Assembly (NCBI GenBank): GCA_900470155.1
Contig: UBZT01000020.1
Location: 1 to 64,000 of the forward strand
From: Hyphomicrobiales bacterium
GTDB lineage: Bacteria; Pseudomonadota; Alphaproteobacteria; Rhizobiales; Rhizobiaceae
Direction: 5' to 3'
Length of the DNA stretch: 64,000 bases
Position numbers and translations under genes: made by a program. The first letter of the stretch is position 1. Each line of letters opens with the position of its first letter. Of the stretch, positions 44,715-53,791 are shown in pieces. The notes under the pieces were generated by a model. That model did no database searches. It was given only the letters and a program-made list of their open reading frames with translations, and had not been told where the DNA came from.

Positions 44715-45389
44715 ATGAGACCCGATATCAAGATCTGCGGATTGAAGACGCCGGAGGCTGTCGATCGCGCTGTTGAGCGCGGGGCGACCCATATCGGCTT
44801 CATTTTCTTCGCAAAGAGCACCCGCAACATCGAACCCGACATCGCCGGCATGCTGGCGGATCGCGTTCGCGGCCGTACCAAGATCGTGGCGGTAACGGTG
44901 GATGCCGATGCCGACGATCTGGATGAGATCATCGCGCTGCTGCGTCCGGATATCCTGCAATTTCATGGACATGAAAGCCCGGAGCGGCTTCTGACGGTCA
45001 AGGCGATGACCGGTTTGCCGATCATGAAGGCATTTTCGATCCGTGAGCCCGATGATCTGAGGCGCATCGAGCCCTATATAGGCATAGCGGACCGTTTCCT
45101 GTTCGATGCGAAACCGCCCATCGGCTCGGATCTCCCAGGTGGAAATGGCGTGACATTCGATTGGAGCTTGCTGCGCTCGCTTGACGAAAGCGTGAATTAC
45201 ATGCTTTCCGGTGGGCTCAACAAAGACAACATAGCAGACGCCCTCAGCGAAACCGGTGCCCGGGGGATTGATATCTCCTCTGGTGTCGAAAGCGCTCCAG
45301 GGATCAAGGATCTGCAGATGATGGACGATTTTTTTGCGGCGGTCGCTGAGGCTTCGCGCCGCGCACCGGTATCAGGGAGTGTCAAGTGA
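44715..45389 (+). CDS. trpF: Phosphoribosylanthranilate isomerase
   Basis: Amadori rearrangement of phosphoribosylanthranilate in tryptophan synthesis. The 224-aa product begins MRPDIKICGLKTPEAVDRAV with the catalytic Cys in KICGLK, and ends with GLNKDNIADALSETGARGIDISSGVESAPGIKD carrying the phosphate-binding loop and catalytic Asp. ATG 44715 gives the family start. It overlaps trpB by 4 bases (GTGA). Confidence 0.97.
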   Translation: MRPDIKICGLKTPEAVDRAVERGATHIGFIFFAKSTRNIEPDIAGMLADRVRGRTKIVAVTVDADADDLDEIIALLRPDILQFHGHESPERLLTVKAMTGLPIMKAFSIREPDDLRRIEPYIGIADRFLFDAKPPIGSDLPGGNGVTFDWSLLRSLDESVNYMLSGGLNKDNIADALSETGARGIDISSGVESAPGIKDLQMMDDFFAAVAEASRRAPVSGSVK

Positions 45390-46606
45390 ACGAAACACCC
45401 AAACCCAATTCCTTCCGGGAAGGCCCTGACGAAGACGGCCGTTTCGGCATCTTCGGCGGCCGCTTTGTGGCGGAAACCCTGATGCCACTGATCCTCGACC
45501 TTCAGGCCGAGTGGGAAAAGGCAAAGACCGATCCCGAATTCCAGGCGGAACTGGCGCATCTGAACACCCACTACACCGGTCGGCCGAGCCCGCTGTATTT
45601 TGCCGAACGCCTGACGGAAGAGCTTGGCGGCGCGAAGATCTACTTCAAGCGCGACGAGCTCAACCATACCGGCTCGCACAAGATCAACAACTGCCTCGGC
45701 CAGATCCTGCTCGCCAAGCGCATGGGCAAGACGCGCATCATTGCCGAGACGGGCGCCGGCCAGCACGGCGTGGCGTCGGCGACGGTTGCTGCCCGTTTCG
45801 GCATTCCCTGTGTCGTTTACATGGGCGCGACCGATGTCGAGCGTCAGGCGCCGAACGTTTTCCGCATGAAGCTGCTCGGTGCCGAAGTAAAGCCGGTGAC
45901 GGCCGGGCACGGCACGCTGAAAGATGCGATGAACGAGGCGCTGCGTGACTGGGTCACCAATGTCGATGACACATACTACATGATCGGTACGGCCGCCGGC
46001 CCGCATCCCTATCCGGAAATGGTCCGCGACTTCCAGTCGGTCATCGGCCGCGAGACCCGCGAGCAGATGATGGCGGCCGAAGGCCGTCTTCCCGACATGC
46101 TGATCGCAGCCGTCGGTGGTGGTTCGAACGCGATCGGCCTGTTCCATCCGTTCCTGGACGACGAAAGTGTCCGCATTGTCGGCGTCGAAGCCGGTGGCAA
46201 GGGGCTCGAGGGCGAAGAGCATTGCGCCTCACTGACGGCTGGTTCGCCGGGCGTCCTGCATGGCAACCGCACCTACCTGCTGCAGGATGGCGATGGCCAG
46301 ATCAAGGAAGGTCACTCGATCTCGGCTGGCCTCGACTATCCTGGCATTGGGCCCGAGCATTCCTGGCTGAAGGACATGGGCCGCGTCGAATATGTTCCGA
46401 TCAAGGACGACGAGGCGCTCGCCGCATTCCAGATGCTGACGCGCACCGAAGGCATCATTCCGGCGCTCGAGCCGAGCCACGCGCTCGCCGAAGTCATCAA
46501 ACGCGCGCCGACGATGGGCAAGGACCAGATCATTGTCATGAATCTCTGCGGTCGCGGCGACAAGGACATCTTCACTGTCGGCAAGATTCTCGGGATGGGG
46601 CTCTGA
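45386..46606 (+). CDS. trpB: Tryptophan synthase beta subunit
   Basis: Condenses indole and serine to tryptophan with PLP. The 406-aa product starts at GTG 45386, has GRFGIFGGRFVAETLMPLI, the PLP lysine in HTGSHKINNCLGQ (about residue 97), AETGAGQHGVASATVAA and GGGSNAIGLFHPF. The stop lies 2 bases before the trpA start. Order trpF-trpB-trpA is typical of rhizobia. Confidence 0.98.
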   Translation: MNETPKPNSFREGPDEDGRFGIFGGRFVAETLMPLILDLQAEWEKAKTDPEFQAELAHLNTHYTGRPSPLYFAERLTEELGGAKIYFKRDELNHTGSHKINNCLGQILLAKRMGKTRIIAETGAGQHGVASATVAARFGIPCVVYMGATDVERQAPNVFRMKLLGAEVKPVTAGHGTLKDAMNEALRDWVTNVDDTYYMIGTAAGPHPYPEMVRDFQSVIGRETREQMMAAEGRLPDMLIAAVGGGSNAIGLFHPFLDDESVRIVGVEAGGKGLEGEEHCASLTAGSPGVLHGNRTYLLQDGDGQIKEGHSISAGLDYPGIGPEHSWLKDMGRVEYVPIKDDEALAAFQMLTRTEGIIPALEPSHALAEVIKRAPTMGKDQIIVMNLCGRGDKDIFTVGKILGMGL

Positions 46607-46608
46607 AC

Positions 46609-47448
46609 ATGACTGCACGTATGGACAAACGCTTCGCCGACCTGAAGGCCGAAGGCCGTCCCGCCCTGGTGACCTATTTCATGGCCGGTGATCCGGACTA
46701 TGATACATCGCTCGCGATCATGAAGGCGCTGCCGGAAGCCGGTGCCGACGTGATCGAGCTTGGCATGCCGTTCTCCGATCCGATGGCCGACGGCCCGGCG
46801 ATCCAGATGGCCGGACAGCGCGCGCTGAAGTCAGGTCAGACGCTTCTTAAGACGCTGGAACTGGCACGCGAGTTCCGCAAGACCGACCAGACAACGCCGA
46901 TCGTGTTGATGGGCTACTACAATCCGATCTATGTCTTCGGCGTCGAGCATTTTCTCGATGTCGCAATCGACGTTGGCATCGACGGCCTGATCGTTGTCGA
47001 TCTGCCGCCGGAAATGGACGACGAATTGTGCATTCCCGCCCGTCGCCGCGACATCAATTTCATTCGTCTGGCCACGCCGACAACGGATGACAAGCGTTTG
47101 CCGACCGTGCTGCAGAACACGTCCGGCTTTGTCTACTACGTGTCGATGAACGGTATCACAGGATCCTCGATGCTTGATCCTTCCCGTGTCGCCAGCGCCG
47201 TTCAGCGCATCAAGTCACACACGGATCTACCGATTTGCGTCGGCTTCGGCGTCAAGACTGCTGAACATGCCCGCCTGATCGGGACCAGCGCAGACGGCGT
47301 TGTCGTCGGCACTGCCATCGTCAATCAGGTCGCCAACAATCTGACAGCTGACGGGAAAGCCACGGCGGATACGGTTCAGGCCGTTGTCACCCTGGTTCGC
47401 GGCCTTGCCAGCGGTGTGCGCAGTGCACGCCTTGCTGCTGCCGAATAA
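46609..47448 (+). CDS. trpA: Tryptophan synthase alpha subunit
   Basis: Splits indole-3-glycerol phosphate into indole and glyceraldehyde 3-phosphate. The 279-aa product has ALVTYFMAGDPDYDTSL, the catalytic Glu in GADVIELGMPFSDPMADGP (about residue 49) and GYYNPIYVFG, GFVYYVSMNGITGS, CVGFGVKTAEHARLI. ATG 46609 follows the trpB stop closely. Confidence 0.97.
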   Translation: MTARMDKRFADLKAEGRPALVTYFMAGDPDYDTSLAIMKALPEAGADVIELGMPFSDPMADGPAIQMAGQRALKSGQTLLKTLELAREFRKTDQTTPIVLMGYYNPIYVFGVEHFLDVAIDVGIDGLIVVDLPPEMDDELCIPARRRDINFIRLATPTTDDKRLPTVLQNTSGFVYYVSMNGITGSSMLDPSRVASAVQRIKSHTDLPICVGFGVKTAEHARLIGTSADGVVVGTAIVNQVANNLTADGKATADTVQAVVTLVRGLASGVRSARLAAAE

Positions 47449-47486
47449 TTTTCCGATAAAGGCTGTAAAAGTCAGGAGTATACCGC

Positions 47487-48392
47487 GTGAACTGGATCAC
47501 CAACTACGTGCGCCCGCGCATCAATTCCATGCTCGGCCGCCGGGAAGTCCCGGAAAATCTCTGGATCAAGTGCCCGGAGACGGGCGAGATGGTCTTCCAC
47601 AAGGACCTCGAAGAGAACAAATGGGTGATTCCCGCCTCCGGCTATCACATGAAGATGCCGGCCAAGGCGCGCCTGATCGACCTGTTCGACAACGGCCAGT
47701 ATGAAGCCCTGCAGCAGCCAAAGGTGGCGCAGGATCCGCTGAAATTCCGCGATTCGAAGAAATATACCGACCGCCTGAAGGACAGCCGCCTTAAGACCGA
47801 ACAGGAGGATACGATCCTGGCCGGTGTCGGCACCGTTCGCGGCCTGAAACTTGTCGCCGTGGTTCATGAGTTCAACTTCATGGGTGGTTCGCTCGGCATT
47901 GCGGCCGGCGAGGCGATCGTCAAGGCCTTCGAACGCGCCATCAAGGAAAAGTGCCCGCTGGTCATGTTCCCCGCCTCGGGCGGCGCGCGCATGCAGGAAG
48001 GCATTCTGTCCTTGATGCAGTTGCCGCGCACGACGGTTGCGGTGGACATGCTGAAGGAAGCCGGTCTGCCTTACATCGTTGTCCTGACCAACCCCACCAC
48101 GGGCGGTGTGACCGCATCCTACGCCATGCTCGGCGATCTGCATATTGCAGAGCCGGGCGCCGAAATCTGCTTTGCCGGCAAGCGCGTCATCGAGCAGACC
48201 ATCCGCGAAAAGCTGCCGGAAGGTTTCCAGACCTCTGAATACCTGTTGGAGCACGGCATGGTCGACATGGTCGTCAAGCGCCATGAAATTCCGGACCTTC
48301 TGGCCCGCGTACTGAAGATCATGACCAAGCGTCCCGCCAATGATCAGGTTTCGAACGGCGCTATCGCAATCCCTACAAAGGCATCGGCCTGA
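47487..48392 (+). CDS. accD: Acetyl-CoA carboxylase carboxyltransferase beta subunit
   Basis: Transfers carboxyl from biotin to acetyl-CoA as part of the AccA/AccD complex, the first step of fatty-acid synthesis. The 301-aa protein has the crotonase-fold segments LVAVVHEFNFMGGSLGIAAGEAIV, MFPASGGARMQEGILSLMQ and NPTTGGVTASYAMLGD. The N-terminal zinc ribbon is decayed: KCPETGE and VIPASGYHM keep only one of four cysteines. The start is GTG 47487. It is 38 bases after trpA and 37 before folC, in one operon. Confidence 0.97.
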   Translation: MNWITNYVRPRINSMLGRREVPENLWIKCPETGEMVFHKDLEENKWVIPASGYHMKMPAKARLIDLFDNGQYEALQQPKVAQDPLKFRDSKKYTDRLKDSRLKTEQEDTILAGVGTVRGLKLVAVVHEFNFMGGSLGIAAGEAIVKAFERAIKEKCPLVMFPASGGARMQEGILSLMQLPRTTVAVDMLKEAGLPYIVVLTNPTTGGVTASYAMLGDLHIAEPGAEICFAGKRVIEQTIREKLPEGFQTSEYLLEHGMVDMVVKRHEIPDLLARVLKIMTKRPANDQVSNGAIAIPTKASA

Positions 48393-48429
48393 CACTTCGT
48401 ATTTGGCCGATGGCAATGGAACGACCGTG

Positions 48430-49770
48430 ATGACAGTGCCTACCTTGAGCCTGGCCGATGCCGAGATTGAAAAGCTCATGGGGCTGCACCCCAAGGGTTA
48501 CGATCTCTCCCTCGACCGCATTCGCCGCCTGCTCGATCTTCTAGGCAATCCCGAAAGGCGTTTGCCGCCAGTCATTCATGTGGCTGGCACCAACGGCAAA
48601 GGCTCGGCGACGGCCTTTTGCCGGGCATTGCTCGAGGCTCAGGGCCTGTCGGTCCATGTCCACACATCGCCGCATCTTGTCCGCTGGCACGAACGCTACC
48701 GCATCGGTGTGAAGGGAGGGCGTGGACAGATCGTCGATGATGCACTCTTTGCCGATGCACTGCGGCGGGTTGCCGACGCCAATGGCGGCCAGTCTATTAC
48801 CGTCTTCGAAATCCTGACCGCGGTGACCTTCATCCTGTTTTCCGAGCAGCCCGCCGACGTGGCTGTCATCGAAGTCGGTCTCGGTGGCCGCTTCGATGCC
48901 ACCAATGTCGTCGAAAAGCCGGCAGCCTCGATCGTCCAGCCGATTTCTCTCGATCACCAGGCCTATCTCGGCGATCGGGTCGAGCTGATTGCCGCCGAAA
49001 AGGCCGGAATCATGAAGCGTGGTGTTCCGGTGGTCATTGGCCACCAGGAATTCGAAGGCGCTCGCGACGTGCTGATCGGCACAGCCGAACGGCTGGGATG
49101 CCCGCTTTCGGTCTTCAGCCAGGATTTTCTCGCCTATGAGGAATTTGGCCGCATGATCTATCAGGATGAGTTTGGCCTGATGGATCTGCCGCTGCCGCGG
49201 CTTCCTGGTCGCCATCAGCTTGGCAATGCTGCCACAGCCATTCGCGCGGTGAAGGCGGCAGGCTTTGCCGTAATCGAGGAAATTGCCGAGAAGGCCATGC
49301 TGTCTGTCGAATGGCCCGGGCGTCTGCAGCGACTGACCGAAGGGCATCTGGTCGATCGTGCACCGGCGGGTGCCGAGATCTGGCTCGACGGTGGCCACAA
49401 TCCGGGTGCCGGCGAAGTGATCGCCGAAGCCATGGCTGCGATGGAAGAGCGCAAGTCGCGTCCGCTGCATCTGGTTGTCGGCATGATCAACACCAAGGAT
49501 CCGATCGGGTATTTCCGCGCATTCACCGGTATCGCCCATGCGGTATACACGGTACCGATCGAGGGCTCGGACGTCGGTCTCGACCCCGTGGCGTTGGCGC
49601 AATCTGCGGCTGACGCCGGATTGACCGCTGTGCCGGCGGGATCGCTGGAAGAGGCACTTAATGCCATTGCCGAAAAAACCGCGGGCGGACCACCGCCACG
49701 CATCATGATTGGCGGATCGCTCTATCTTGCCGGCAATGTTCTGGCCCAGAACGGCACCATTCCGACATGA
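48430..49770 (+). CDS. folC: Folylpolyglutamate synthase / dihydrofolate synthase
   Basis: Adds glutamate to dihydropteroate and to folates. The 446-aa product has the P-loop VIHVAGTNGKGSATAFCRALL (about residue 45), the omega-loop HTSPHLVRWHERYRI, VAVIEVGLGGRFDATNV with catalytic Asp and WLDGGHNPGAG in the C-terminal domain. ATG 48430 is chosen; GTG 48427 is immediately before it. Last gene of the trpFBA-accD-folC operon. Confidence 0.97.
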   Translation: MTVPTLSLADAEIEKLMGLHPKGYDLSLDRIRRLLDLLGNPERRLPPVIHVAGTNGKGSATAFCRALLEAQGLSVHVHTSPHLVRWHERYRIGVKGGRGQIVDDALFADALRRVADANGGQSITVFEILTAVTFILFSEQPADVAVIEVGLGGRFDATNVVEKPAASIVQPISLDHQAYLGDRVELIAAEKAGIMKRGVPVVIGHQEFEGARDVLIGTAERLGCPLSVFSQDFLAYEEFGRMIYQDEFGLMDLPLPRLPGRHQLGNAATAIRAVKAAGFAVIEEIAEKAMLSVEWPGRLQRLTEGHLVDRAPAGAEIWLDGGHNPGAGEVIAEAMAAMEERKSRPLHLVVGMINTKDPIGYFRAFTGIAHAVYTVPIEGSDVGLDPVALAQSAADAGLTAVPAGSLEEALNAIAEKTAGGPPPRIMIGGSLYLAGNVLAQNGTIPT

Positions 49771-49771
49771 A

Positions 49772-49797
49772 AAAAGCCCGGAATTTCCGGGCTTTTG
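49772..49797. terminator. Bidirectional terminator between folC and trxA
   Basis: AAAAGCCCGG / CCGGGCTTTT hairpin, loop of five, flanked by A and T tracts. It starts just after the folC stop and 25 bases past the trxA stop. Confidence 0.93.
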
Positions 49798-49821
49798 AGT
49801 TGTCCAAGATCGGTCCTCGCC

Positions 49822-50142
49822 TCAGGCGGCGCTGGAGATCCAGCTCGACAGGGCCGTCTTCGGTGCAGCACCAACCTTGATGTCGGCAACTTCGCCACCC
49901 TTGAAGACGGCAAGGGTCGGGATCGAGCGAACGCCGAACTGGGCAGCCAGTTCCGGGTTTTCATCGATGTTCAGCTTGACGATCTTCACCTTGCCGGCGA
50001 GTTCGTTGGAGATTTCCTCCAGGCTCGGCGCAATCATCTTGCACGGGCCGCACCATTCAGCCCAGAAATCAACGACAACCGGCTCGGATGCATCGAGAAC
50101 CTCGGCCTGGAAATTGGACTTGTCGACTTTTACAGTAGCCAT
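49822..50142 (-). CDS. trxA: Thioredoxin
   Basis: Disulfide reductant of the cytoplasm. The 106-aa product has the classical active site FWAEWCGPCKMIAPSLEEI (Cys at about residue 31) and the cis-Pro motif RSIPTLAVFKGG. ATG 50142 gives the family start. It is the last gene of the leftward run divL, tsaE-amgK, murU, addB, addA, trxA; the 73-base gap before it may hold a separate promoter. Confidence 0.97.
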   Translation of the reverse strand: MATVKVDKSNFQAEVLDASEPVVVDFWAEWCGPCKMIAPSLEEISNELAGKVKIVKLNIDENPELAAQFGVRSIPTLAVFKGGEVADIKVGAAPKTALSSWISSAA

Positions 50143-50215
50143 CGGGCTCTCCTTATAGATATCGAATTGACTAGATATGTGATGCCGCGTCGCGGTAATT
50201 TCAATATGCGGTATC

Positions 50216-53200
50216 TCATGATGTTTCGAGGTCGGCAAGAGAGGCGCGCATCACGTCTTCCGGAAGGTCCAGCACTGTCCCCGTTTCGGTGTAGATCAAC
50301 AGGCATTCGATCGGCTTCGTCGGGTAAAGCGGCTTGAGGATCTCCCGGTAGATCGCCAGCTGCGCGCGATGCGAGAGCGGCACATCCATCACATGGCGCG
50401 GCGGGTTGCGATTGGTCTTGTAGTCGACCAGCAGAACCCGCTCGTCGAGCACGGCCATGCGGTCGATGCGGCCAGAGACGGCGCGCGGTTCGCCTTTCAG
50501 CACGAGAGTACCCATAACGGACACTTCAGGTTGGCTATCGCTTGAAAACAGGGGCCTGAGGCTCGGCATGTCGAGCACGGACATGACAGTCTCGACCAAG
50601 CTCTCCCGGTCGGGCCGAGGCCAAAAGCGAGCCGCGCGATCGGCATAGCGCTGCGCCGCCTGCAACCGTTCCGAAGGCGGGATGGCGGGAAGCGTCTGAA
50701 GCATGCGGTGAACCAATCGGCCGCGCTGCAGCGAGAGATCGGCCTTCTTTTCATCGGAAAACAGGGCTGAGGCGGTGAGCATGTCATCCGTGTCATCGAT
50801 CACGATACTGCCTGCACCCGATGGGCTCAGCGGACGCGGCAGATGCACGGGCGGCGGCAGTGGTCGCGAAAGCGCCACCGGCAGATCCATTTCCGTCTCG
50901 GCTGCCGCTGTTTCCGCGGAAAGCGGAAAAATTTTCTGTGACAGTGGCAGGCGCCATTTTAGCCCGGACCAATCGCCGTCGGGACCACGAAATTGCGCGC
51001 TGCTACAGCGGCTTTCGTCAATGGCAAGCGCATCGGCAATCATCTTGTGCCAGATATCGCCGGGATCCTGGACACCCCTGTAGCCGCAGATAATCAGACG
51101 GTCGGCGGCTCGCGTCATCGCAACATAGAGAAGCCGGCGATATTCCTCCTCGGTCTGGCTCTTGCGCAACTGAGCGTCAGCATCCGTCAGCGAGTTGCCG
51201 AGCCCCTTCGTCGGAAACCAGATCGGCACTGGAGGCTGATCCTCGTTTGCCTCCAGCAGCCGGAGCTTGGCAAGATGGTTCGAATTGAAAGCCTTCGATC
51301 CGCCATCGACCAGAAAGACCACCGGCGCCTCGAGACCTTTCGAGGCATGAACGGTCATGATCCGGACTTCGTTGCGCTCCTTGTCCTGCTCGCGCTTGAC
51401 CACTGGCGCTTCCATCTCGAGCGTTGAAATGAACGATTGCAGACCGGGCAGTCCGGCGGTTTCGAACGACAAAGCGAAGGTCAGGAATTCATCGAGAATG
51501 TCGCTGACCTCGGTGCCGAGCCGTCCGAGATAGACCCGTCGGCCCCCATAGAGGCCCAAGACCCTGGCGTAGAAGTCGTGCACCGAGTGTATGCGCGAAA
51601 GCTCGAGAAAACGGTCCAGTTTCCGCGTGCTTTCTGCCCATGGCGATCCGTCCTGCGTCGCCAGATCCGCCAGTCGGGCCCAAAGGCTCTGCTTCTCCGG
51701 ACGCTCCGCCGCAAGGTCGAGAAGCTGCTCTTCGCTATGATTGAACAGCGGGCTTTTCAGGATGGCGGCAAGCGATAGATCGTCTGCCGGCAGCAACAGA
51801 AACCGGCCGAGTGCCAGCATGTCCTGCACGGCAATATGGCTGGTCAGCTTCAGGCGGTCGGCACCGGCTACAGGAATGCTGTAGGGGCGCTTCAGCGACC
51901 GGGTCAGGGCATTGACGAAACTGTCGCGCTTGCGGACCAGGACCAGGATATCGCCGGGCTGGATCAGCCGCTCGGCACCCTTTTCGATGATTGTCTGTTT
52001 GCCCACCAATTCGCTGATCGCATGCGCAATGCGTCGCGCAAGAATGGCCGACGGCGCGCTTTCCGGCGTGGCGTCGAAGGGTGCGGTCCAGTCCTCGTTC
52101 TTCTCCTGTTTTTCCGCGGCAATCATCTCCCAGAGATCGACCTCGCCCGGATGGCCGCTGCGGCTCGACATATGCACGACGGCATCGCCGGCGGCACTCA
52201 GGCCACGCAGATTGGCGTCGATCGAAAACACCTGGTCGACCGCTGACAACACGGCGGACGTCGAGCGGAAAGACAGCGGCAGACGGATCGTGTTGAAGGT
52301 CTGTCCACCATTGTCGACAGCCTGCTGGGTCTGTTTTGCCTCGACGGAAAACTGTTCAGGGCGGGCGCCCTGGAACGAATAGATCGACTGTTTTTCGTCA
52401 CCCACGGCAAAGAAGGTTCGCACGCCGGGTCGGGCGCTCGCACCCGAAAAGAAGTCCTCGCGCAGCGACCGGATAACCGACCATTGAACCGGGCTCGTAT
52501 CCTGGGCCTCGTCCACCAGGATATGGTCGATGCCCTGGTCGAGCTTGTAATGTACCCAGGCGCCGACATCGGCACGCATCAGCAATTCCGCGCTACGGGC
52601 GATCAGATCCTCGAAGTCGAGCTGCGACCGGCGCTTTTTCAGCTCTTCGTAGTCTTCGTCCAACCGGACCGCGAGTGTCAGGGCTGCCTTCGTCGCCTCG
52701 TACATGCGAAAGATCCGCAGCCGGTCGCGGGCGGATACCACATGTTCGCGGGCAGCGATCACCGCGTCGCGCAACTCCGGCGCCAGTTTGCTCATGGCAG
52801 CGGCAATCAGCGAGCTGTCTGCCTTGGGCGCTTCCGCCTGCGTCAGAAAGGCGCCGTCGAGCAGCTTTGCCCGCTCCAGGGGATCATCCTCGCGAAGCGC
52901 ATGTTCAAGTGCTTCGGCAACGGCGCGAACTTTTTCGCCACCCTTTTCGAGCGCCAGCTGAATGTATTGGGCAAAAACCGAGCCAGCAAGGCCGGCAAGC
53001 GGCCAATAGGCCTCTGCGCGTGATGCTTCGGTTTCATCGGGCCCAATCCCGAAGCGAAGCCGCAATGCCGTGTCGAGACCGCCCTTGCGGGCAGCCTGTC
53101 GGCGGAACTGCCGGATGGCATGGCGATTGGCGACGATATCGCCGATCAACAATTCCAATCCACTTTCATCCGCGATGCTCAGCACCTGGGAGAAGGCCTC

Positions 53201-53791
53201 GGCCAGATCCGCGTCGTTTTCTGTCGATGTCGCGGTCAGGAGCGAGCGCCGCGCTTCGGCGAGAACGGTGACCGCAGCCCGATCGTCGAGAACGCTGAAA
53301 TGACCGGCGACATTGGCTTCCAGGGGAAACTGGTGCAGCAGCGCCTCGCAAAAGGCGTGGATTGTCTGGATTTTCAACCCGCCCGGTGTCTCAAGTGCCT
53401 TGGCAAACAATTGTCGCGCCGCAGAAAGCGTTGCGCGGTCCGGCATGCGTTGCTCTATACTCGCCACACGTTTGGAAAGCTCTGCATCATCGAGCGTTGC
53501 CCATTCGGCAAGCCGATCGAAGACACGGTTCGACATTTCCGAGGCCGCTGCCTTCGTATAGGTGAGGCACAGGATGGAGGAGGGGCGGGCACCGGCCAGC
53601 AGCAGCCGAATGACGCGCTGAGTGAGTACATGTGTCTTGCCCGAGCCCGCATTGGCCGACACCCAGGCGGACTGGCCGGGATGCGAGGCGCGCGATTGCT
53701 CCACAGTCGTCCAGTCGATCCAGGCGCCCGGATCATCGCTGGTCGGCAGATTGGAGGCGTGGCTTGCCGTTGGGAGAGGGGCGTCAGTCAT
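50216..53791 (-). CDS. addA: AddA helicase-nuclease subunit
   Basis: UvrD-like 3'-5' helicase and nuclease of the AddAB double-strand break repair enzyme (the RecBCD equivalent). The 1191-aa protein has Walker A SANAGSGKTHVLTQR (about residue 50), Walker B LVDEAQDTSPVQW (about residue 430), AVGDEKQSIYSFQGA, motif VI RLLYVAMTRAADRLI and the C-terminal nuclease core RVLLVDYKTNRNPP. The 5' end overlaps addB by 8 bases. Confidence 0.97.
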   Translation of the reverse strand: MTDAPLPTASHASNLPTSDDPGAWIDWTTVEQSRASHPGQSAWVSANAGSGKTHVLTQRVIRLLLAGARPSSILCLTYTKAAASEMSNRVFDRLAEWATLDDAELSKRVASIEQRMPDRATLSAARQLFAKALETPGGLKIQTIHAFCEALLHQFPLEANVAGHFSVLDDRAAVTVLAEARRSLLTATSTENDADLAEAFSQVLSIADESGLELLIGDIVANRHAIRQFRRQAARKGGLDTALRLRFGIGPDETEASRAEAYWPLAGLAGSVFAQYIQLALEKGGEKVRAVAEALEHALREDDPLERAKLLDGAFLTQAEAPKADSSLIAAAMSKLAPELRDAVIAAREHVVSARDRLRIFRMYEATKAALTLAVRLDEDYEELKKRRSQLDFEDLIARSAELLMRADVGAWVHYKLDQGIDHILVDEAQDTSPVQWSVIRSLREDFFSGASARPGVRTFFAVGDEKQSIYSFQGARPEQFSVEAKQTQQAVDNGGQTFNTIRLPLSFRSTSAVLSAVDQVFSIDANLRGLSAAGDAVVHMSSRSGHPGEVDLWEMIAAEKQEKNEDWTAPFDATPESAPSAILARRIAHAISELVGKQTIIEKGAERLIQPGDILVLVRKRDSFVNALTRSLKRPYSIPVAGADRLKLTSHIAVQDMLALGRFLLLPADDLSLAAILKSPLFNHSEEQLLDLAAERPEKQSLWARLADLATQDGSPWAESTRKLDRFLELSRIHSVHDFYARVLGLYGGRRVYLGRLGTEVSDILDEFLTFALSFETAGLPGLQSFISTLEMEAPVVKREQDKERNEVRIMTVHASKGLEAPVVFLVDGGSKAFNSNHLAKLRLLEANEDQPPVPIWFPTKGLGNSLTDADAQLRKSQTEEEYRRLLYVAMTRAADRLIICGYRGVQDPGDIWHKMIADALAIDESRCSSAQFRGPDGDWSGLKWRLPLSQKIFPLSAETAAAETEMDLPVALSRPLPPPVHLPRPLSPSGAGSIVIDDTDDMLTASALFSDEKKADLSLQRGRLVHRMLQTLPAIPPSERLQAAQRYADRAARFWPRPDRESLVETVMSVLDMPSLRPLFSSDSQPEVSVMGTLVLKGEPRAVSGRIDRMAVLDERVLLVDYKTNRNPPRHVMDVPLSHRAQLAIYREILKPLYPTKPIECLLIYTETGTVLDLPEDVMRASLADLETS

